A model generated the notes under the pieces. The model was not told where the DNA came from, did not search any database, and worked only from the letters and a program-made list of their open reading frames with translations. A stretch of DNA of 64,000 nt, from positions 12,170,001 through 12,234,000 of the forward strand of contig OY987306.1 of the NCBI GenBank assembly GCA_963920635.1, in the 5' to 3' direction. The translations under genes and the position numbers were made by a program. This DNA is from Pseudeuparius sepicola (Eukaryota > Arthropoda > Insecta > Coleoptera > Anthribidae). Shown in pieces: positions 60,554 through 64,000 of this stretch (positions are counted from its first letter, which is position 1; every line of letters begins with the position of its first letter).

Positions 60554-60665
60554 AATATGAAATCTAGTCTATCTTTTATTTACCCCTACAAAATTGAAAC
60601 TCAAATCTGAATGTTCCGATTGCTTCTGAGCGCCGAACATATAAATACGTCCAAGTGCATTTGAC
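60453..60665 (+). repeat. 213-bp direct duplication, copy 1
   Basis: This matches 61634-61846 without gaps (constant offset 1181) and with only a handful of mismatches. It includes the 3' end of the 50-aa ORF, the poly(A) signal and a TATAAATA promoter box (60640). After this copy the initiator context is lost (AGGATTCATTG instead of CGGATCAGTTC), and no gene follows. Confidence 0.93.
60549..60554 (+). terminator. Poly(A) signal overlapping a stop codon
   Basis: AATAAA contains the TAA stop of the 50-aa ORF. The duplicate segment carries the same signal at 61730. Confidence 0.5.
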
Positions 60666-60958
60666 AGGATTCATTGACACTTGATAGACTATATTAATAA
60701 CAATTTTGGGTGCGGTTACTTTAATTCCTAGTATATTTTTGGACATTTTCGTTCATTTTATTTACAAAATTATTCTTCCTTATTTTTTATAAGATTATAA
60801 GTTGGCTGAAGTAGCTGCATTAATGTTAAGAAATCTAAAAAACGTTGAAAAGTTATAAGTCTAAAGGAATAGCTCTGGATATTCTTATCTATTAATAAAA
60901 GTATTTCATTTTCTGACACGTCAGGTCAACAATCTACCGAACAGCGAAATTATACGCT
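60666..60958. other. Spacer between duplication and tandem array
   Basis: AT-rich and non-coding. It shows two AGGTCAA words near 60925 and 60975, like those inside the tandem units. Confidence 0.45.
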
Positions 60959-60985
60959 GGTTTCTTGACGCAGCAGGTCAATAAT

Positions 60986-61633
60986 CGACTCACATTGCAA
61001 ACTGCAACATCAGCTAAATATATGCTAACGCCGCAGGTCAACAACCATGCTATGTCATCAGATTGTTTTCTGCCGAATAGCATGAAATTTGAAACCGGAA
61101 ATGAAACATGATACCACGGTGTCAGATTACAAAGGTGTCAAATTTCATGGGTTTCTTGACTCATCGACTCACATTGTAAACTGCAACATCAGCTAAATAT
61201 ATGCTAACGCCGCAGGTCAACAACCATGCTATGTCATCAGATTGTTTTCTGCCGAATAGCATGAAATTTGAAACCGGAAATGAAACATGATACCACGGTG
61301 TCAGATTACAAAGGTGTCAAATTTCATGGGTTTCTTGACTCATCGACTCACATTGTAAACTGCAACATCAGCTAAATATATGCTAACGCCGCAGGTCAAC
61401 AACCATGCTATGTCATCAGATTGTTTTCTGCCGAATAGCATGAAATTTGAAACCGGAAATGAAACATGATACCACGGTGTCAGATTACAAAGGTGTCAAA
61501 TTTCATGGGTTTCTTGACTCATCGACTCACATTGTAAACTGCAACATCAGCTAAATATATGCTAACGCCGCAGGTCAACAACCATGCTATGTCATCAAAT
61601 TGTTTTCTGTCGAATAGCATGAAATTTGAAACG
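60986..61633 (+). repeat. 179-bp tandem repeat, about 3.6 copies
   Basis: Units start at 60986, 61165, 61344 and 61523 ('cgactcacattg'). Each contains 'gccgcaggtcaacaacc' and 'gaatagcatgaaatttgaaa'. Copies 2 and 3 are almost identical. The last stops at 61633, exactly where the second copy of the 213-bp segment begins. The array lies between the two promoter copies of the viral-type element. Confidence 0.95.
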
Positions 61634-61846
61634 AATTTTATCTAAGATCTCTTCAAAATTTGAAATATGAAATTCAAATGTATGAAATAAATAAAAAGTT
61701 CAAAAACATAAATTTAGAAAATTGTAAAAAATAAAATGTGAAACCTGGTCAATCTTTTATTTACCCCTACAAAATTGAAACTCAAATCTGAAAGTTCCGA
61801 TTGCTTCTGAGCGCAGAACATATAAATACGTCCAAGTGCATTTGAC
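61634..61846 (+). repeat. 213-bp direct duplication, copy 2
   Basis: This is the second copy of 60453-60665. It supplies the TATA box used by the phospholipase gene. Confidence 0.93.
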
Positions 61847-61856
61847 TCGGATCAGT
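61821..61856 (+). promoter_or_regulatory. Promoter of the phospholipase gene
   Basis: TATAAATA at 61821 and the initiator ATCAGTTC (A at 61854) are 33 bp apart. The next ATG is at 61860, six bases after the predicted start of transcription. Confidence 0.68.
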
Positions 61857-61859
61857 TCA

Positions 61860-62660
61860 ATGTCATCCTTCACAGGTGAAGGGTTGGTGAACACGCTAAT
61901 AAATAAGTTGCCCGTCGAATTACATCTTCCTGGATATCAGTTTTGTGGTCCTGGCACAAAATTACAAAAAAGAATTGCGAGAGGTGACGCTGGTATAAAT
62001 AAGTTAGACGCTGCGTGCAAGGAGCACGATATTGCATATTCAGAAAATAGATCTTTAAAGGAGAGACACGCAGCCGATTTAGAATTGGAAAATAGGGCTT
62101 GGGGACGTGTTAAATCAAAAGACGCAAAATTTGGTGAAAAGGCTGCCGCTCTTCTAGTCACGACCGCAATGAAAACTAAACTAAAATTGGGAATGGGAAT
62201 AAAGCCGAGAAAAGGTTCGGTTTCTTTTAAAAAAGATATCGTGGGAAAAGTCTCGAGATCATTGAAAAAAACATTTGATACAGATCAGCTTAATGATGTC
62301 AGGAATTTAAAGAAAACTTCATCGGCAGCTTTGCGCGCTGCACGATTAGCCATCAAGAAGGTGGGAGGGAAACGAAAAATTCGAGTACCGAGAGTGATTC
62401 CCTTTGAAAAGAAAACAGGGGTTTTTTTACCCCTACTGCCCCTCTTAGGAGCTTTGGGGGCCCTCGGTTCGGTAGCTGGTGGTGCTAGCGCTGTTGCAAA
62501 AACCGTTATAGACGCAAAAAACGCGCAGAAAAAAATGGATGAACAAATACGTCATAATAGGGCAATGGAAGCTATTGGAAAATCGGGATCTGGGCTTTAC
62601 TTAAAGAAAAATAATCACGGAGGATTCGGTTTATATTTAAAGAAAAAAAACTCCCATTGA
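61860..62660 (+). CDS. PLA2 (parvovirus VP1-type) protein of viral-type element
   Basis: The 266-residue product has the calcium-loop motif YQFCGPGT (residues 26-33). The catalytic pair His56-Asp57 lies in LDAACKEHDIAY. This is the secreted-type phospholipase A2 fold used by parvovirus VP1 and also found in adintovirus-like elements, where it is thought to breach membranes during entry. A basic middle follows, then a hydrophobic Gly/Ala/Leu segment (about 187-215) that could insert in membranes. The C-terminus carries two GLYLKK repeats. No capsid domain is fused, unlike parvovirus VP1. I start at ATG 61860 rather than the in-frame ATG 61836, because 61836 lies upstream of the predicted initiator. 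The stop overlaps the protease start as TGATG. The frame is intact. Confidence 0.83.
   Translation: MSSFTGEGLVNTLINKLPVELHLPGYQFCGPGTKLQKRIARGDAGINKLDAACKEHDIAYSENRSLKERHAADLELENRAWGRVKSKDAKFGEKAAALLVTTAMKTKLKLGMGIKPRKGSVSFKKDIVGKVSRSLKKTFDTDQLNDVRNLKKTSSAALRAARLAIKKVGGKRKIRVPRVIPFEKKTGVFLPLLPLLGALGALGSVAGGASAVAKTVIDAKNAQKKMDEQIRHNRAMEAIGKSGSGLYLKKNNHGGFGLYLKKKNSH
62632..62656 (+). promoter_or_regulatory. Weak candidate promoter of the protease gene
   Basis: TATATTTAAA at 62632 lies inside the C-terminal GLYLKK coding repeat, 24 bp before CCATTG. It is a poorer fit than the neighbouring promoters. Expression by reinitiation at TGATG is an alternative. Confidence 0.3.
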
Positions 62661-63025
62661 TGCTACCCAATAGACCTCTAACGGATAAAGATTTAATTTT
62701 TTACGCTAAAAAGATAAAAATACCTTATTTTAGAGGTGTCTTTATGAGAGACACGCTTCCAAAACTTGGTCCAAACAAAAACGAATCGGCAATTTTGAAT
62801 TTAGACGTCAAAAGTAATGCTGGAACACATTGGGTAGCATATGAGAAAAGAGGTAACAACGTTGAGTATTTCGATAGTTTCGGGGCGCTGAAGCCACCGA
62901 AAGAACTGATCCTATACTTGGGGAAACATACTAATATCGTATACAACAATAACTCGTATCAAACATACGATGAAATAAATTGCGGACACCTCTGTTTGGA
63001 ATTTTTACGTGGAAAAACCCTATAA
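62660..63025 (+). CDS. Adenain-like cysteine protease
   Basis: A 121-residue C5/Ulp1-type cysteine protease, related to the adenovirus maturation protease that cleaves capsid precursors. The catalytic residues appear in the expected order: His57 in AGTHWVAYEK, Asp72 in EYFDSFG, Gln101 in SYQTYD and Cys108 in NCGHLCLEF. RGVFMRDTLP (25-34) is a further family-like block. It is shorter than adenovirus adenain (about 200 aa), lacking much of the C-terminus, but this size fits adintovirus/Polinton-type copies. The ATG at 62660 follows the phospholipase stop (TGATG). A TTG three bases upstream is not taken as a start. The stop codon TAA (63023) sits inside the TATA box of the next gene. No disabling change is seen. 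Confidence 0.85.
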   Translation: MLPNRPLTDKDLIFYAKKIKIPYFRGVFMRDTLPKLGPNKNESAILNLDVKSNAGTHWVAYEKRGNNVEYFDSFGALKPPKELILYLGKHTNIVYNNNSYQTYDEINCGHLCLEFLRGKTL

Positions 63026-63056
63026 AACAGAAGAAATTATCATATTTTTGCTCAGT
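63021..63056 (+). promoter_or_regulatory. Promoter of the 242-aa gene, overlapping protease stop
   Basis: TATAAAA at 63021 and the initiator TCAGT (A at 63054) are 33 bp apart, with the ATG at 63058. The TAA inside the TATA box is the protease stop codon. Confidence 0.72.
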
Positions 63057-63057
63057 C

Positions 63058-63786
63058 ATGTCGCAGACGTTTACTTTGACGGGTAACGGTAGCTACATCT
63101 CCAAATCGTTTTTTCCGCCCCTTGAGCTAGATCCTCAGTACGAATATTCGCTAGCGTTAATTTCTCTATCTACTTGGAATTCAATTCCAAATATAGAGGG
63201 AGGACACAACAAGCTATATTTCGTAGATCACAGAGGAAGCGAGATAGAAATTGAGATTCCGACAGGAGCATATGAGATTCGGGATATTGAGAATTACGTT
63301 CAGAAACAACTAGGAAGTTCGCTGGATAATCAGCAAGAACTAGACGAAATTTTTTCGTTGAAACCTAACAATAATACTTTAAAGTGTGAACTTAAATCTC
63401 TGTATAACGTAAATTTTAAACAGCCCGATACTATAGCTAAATTGCTTGGCTTTTCCAATAAAATATTGAAATCCGGAGATTTACATCAATCAGACCTCCG
63501 AGTAGAGATTGTGCAAGTGGTAACAATAAGAGTGGAGTGCAATTTAATTTCGGGATCATATTACAACAACGCACCTTCGCATACTCTTTTTGAGTTTATG
63601 CCTACAGTAGACCCAGGATACAGTATCAATATCGAACCTAGGAATCTAATTTATTTGCCTGTCAGTAGGAAAACCATCGACAATATTACAGTGCAACTTT
63701 TAGATCAAGATTCAAGATCGGTAAATCTCAACGGGGAAGAAATCATAATCAGATTGGAGCTGAAGAGAAATGGTGTTAGTTTTTGA
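63058..63786 (+). CDS. 242-aa beta-rich protein, candidate minor capsid/penton
   Basis: The start is ATG 63058 (MSQTFTLTGNGSY), chosen because it directly follows the TCAGT initiator. The open frame extends upstream to 62980 but without an ATG, over the protease 3' end. The sequence is rich in predicted strands (EYSLALISLSTW, KLYFVDHRGSEIEIEIPTG) with one helix (YEIRDIENYVQKQL). It ends in a regular strand series (NLIYLPVSRKTIDNITVQLL). I have an impression, unverified, of similar proteins next to PLA2 and adenain genes in other arthropod elements. Its place after the maturation protease suggests a virion component, perhaps the penton, but no diagnostic motif proves it. It is intact. Confidence 0.62.
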   Translation: MSQTFTLTGNGSYISKSFFPPLELDPQYEYSLALISLSTWNSIPNIEGGHNKLYFVDHRGSEIEIEIPTGAYEIRDIENYVQKQLGSSLDNQQELDEIFSLKPNNNTLKCELKSLYNVNFKQPDTIAKLLGFSNKILKSGDLHQSDLRVEIVQVVTIRVECNLISGSYYNNAPSHTLFEFMPTVDPGYSINIEPRNLIYLPVSRKTIDNITVQLLDQDSRSVNLNGEEIIIRLELKRNGVSF

Positions 63787-63973
63787 TGGTAGGTACCGAC
63801 CATATAAAAGGAGTGTCGGTCGGTCGAGAAGTTCACAACCAGCAGAGCTGTACAAGAGTAGAGATCGTGATACGAGTCTTACACCTGAAAATCGCTTGTT
63901 CCTAAAATATCTCGGTCATCATGTCATTGACGCATCAAGTGTTCGACGTGCATCAGAAACCAAAGTTCGATGA
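63770..63973 (+). CDS. Small 67-aa basic ORF, uncertain
   Basis: It begins inside the end of the 242-aa gene (17-nt overlap) and reads MVLVFDGRYRPYKRSVGRSR, then SLTPENRLFLKYLGHHV. The basic N-terminus and the LTPENRLFLKYLG motif look like a real small protein rather than random sequence. However, a TATA box (63803) and initiator for the next gene lie inside it, and it overlaps the 63921 ORF in another frame. Confidence 0.45.
   Translation: MVLVFDGRYRPYKRSVGRSRSSQPAELYKSRDRDTSLTPENRLFLKYLGHHVIDASSVRRASETKVR
63803..63837 (+). promoter_or_regulatory. Promoter of the last, partial gene
   Basis: TATAAAAG at 63803 is followed by TTCACA, with the A 32 bp downstream. The first ATG after this point is 63921. 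Confidence 0.55.
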
Positions 63974-64000
63974 ATCTATTCAACGTTTAGAAGCACGCTC
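63921..64000 (+). CDS. Start of a further gene, truncated by window edge
   Basis: From ATG 63921 the frame (MSLTHQVFDVHQKPKFDESI...) is open to the last base (26 complete codons). It is the first ATG after the TATA/initiator pair at 63803-63837. By gene order, a major capsid (hexon-like) protein would be expected near here, but 26 residues cannot show it. Confidence 0.5.
   Translation, partial: MSLTHQVFDVHQKPKFDESIQRLEAR

Noticed and set aside
62980..63057. Upstream extension of the 242-aa protein
   Set aside because: It has no ATG (the open frame begins with TTG), overlaps protease coding sequence and precedes the TATA/initiator pair.
59345..63973. Endogenous densovirus (parvovirus) remnant
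   Set aside because: PLA2 is a parvovirus VP1 hallmark, but no parvovirus capsid or NS1 helicase is fused or adjacent. An adenain-type protease is next to it, which parvoviruses lack.

Overview
The window looks like a stretch of insect nuclear genome. It is AT-rich, its protein-coding parts are split by GT/AG introns, and it is packed with arthropod-type transposons: a Jockey-like LINE, hAT, pogo/Tigger, and mariner-like elements with a DUF4817-type N-terminus. It also carries dozens of fold-back (inverted-repeat) elements. I cannot place it below insect with confidence.

Left part (1-12.6 kb, minus strand): the 5' half of one host gene, a fatty acyl-CoA reductase (FAR). Three coding exons join in frame (12553-12356, 12289-11981, 777-582). 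The first intron is 66 bp and the second is 11.2 kb, filled with at least seven transposons. The rest of the gene lies beyond the left edge. Next (13.06-18.1 kb) is a repeat unit holding a 121-bp satellite organised as a 327-bp higher-order repeat, followed by an (ACAT)n tract. Then come the last two exons of a small THAP-domain gene on the plus strand (18851-19040, 19651-19842).

Middle (20-59 kb): no intact gene was found. It holds fold-back elements, many of them TA-flanked with CAGGGTG termini and some with CAGTG termini. It also holds a hAT remnant with an exact 8-bp target duplication, a pogo transposase broken by a fold-back insertion, a possible solo LTR, LINE fragments and a broken THAP domain.

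Right end (59.3-64 kb): the most interesting part is a compact, apparently intact plus-strand viral-type gene cluster cut by the window edge. In order it contains an AGGTCA-rich repeat array, a 100-aa protein of possible OB-fold type, a 50-aa basic protein joined by an ATGA overlap, a 179-bp tandem array between two copies of a 213-bp segment, a phospholipase A2 (parvovirus VP1-type) protein with a hydrophobic segment, an adenain-like cysteine protease, a 242-aa beta-rich protein, a small basic ORF and the first codons of another gene. Several genes have a TATA box about 30 bp before an arthropod initiator that sits just before the ATG. The gene set fits an adintovirus/Polinton-like (Maverick-type) element rather than a parvovirus. 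The polymerase, integrase, ATPase and major capsid genes would have to lie past 64000.
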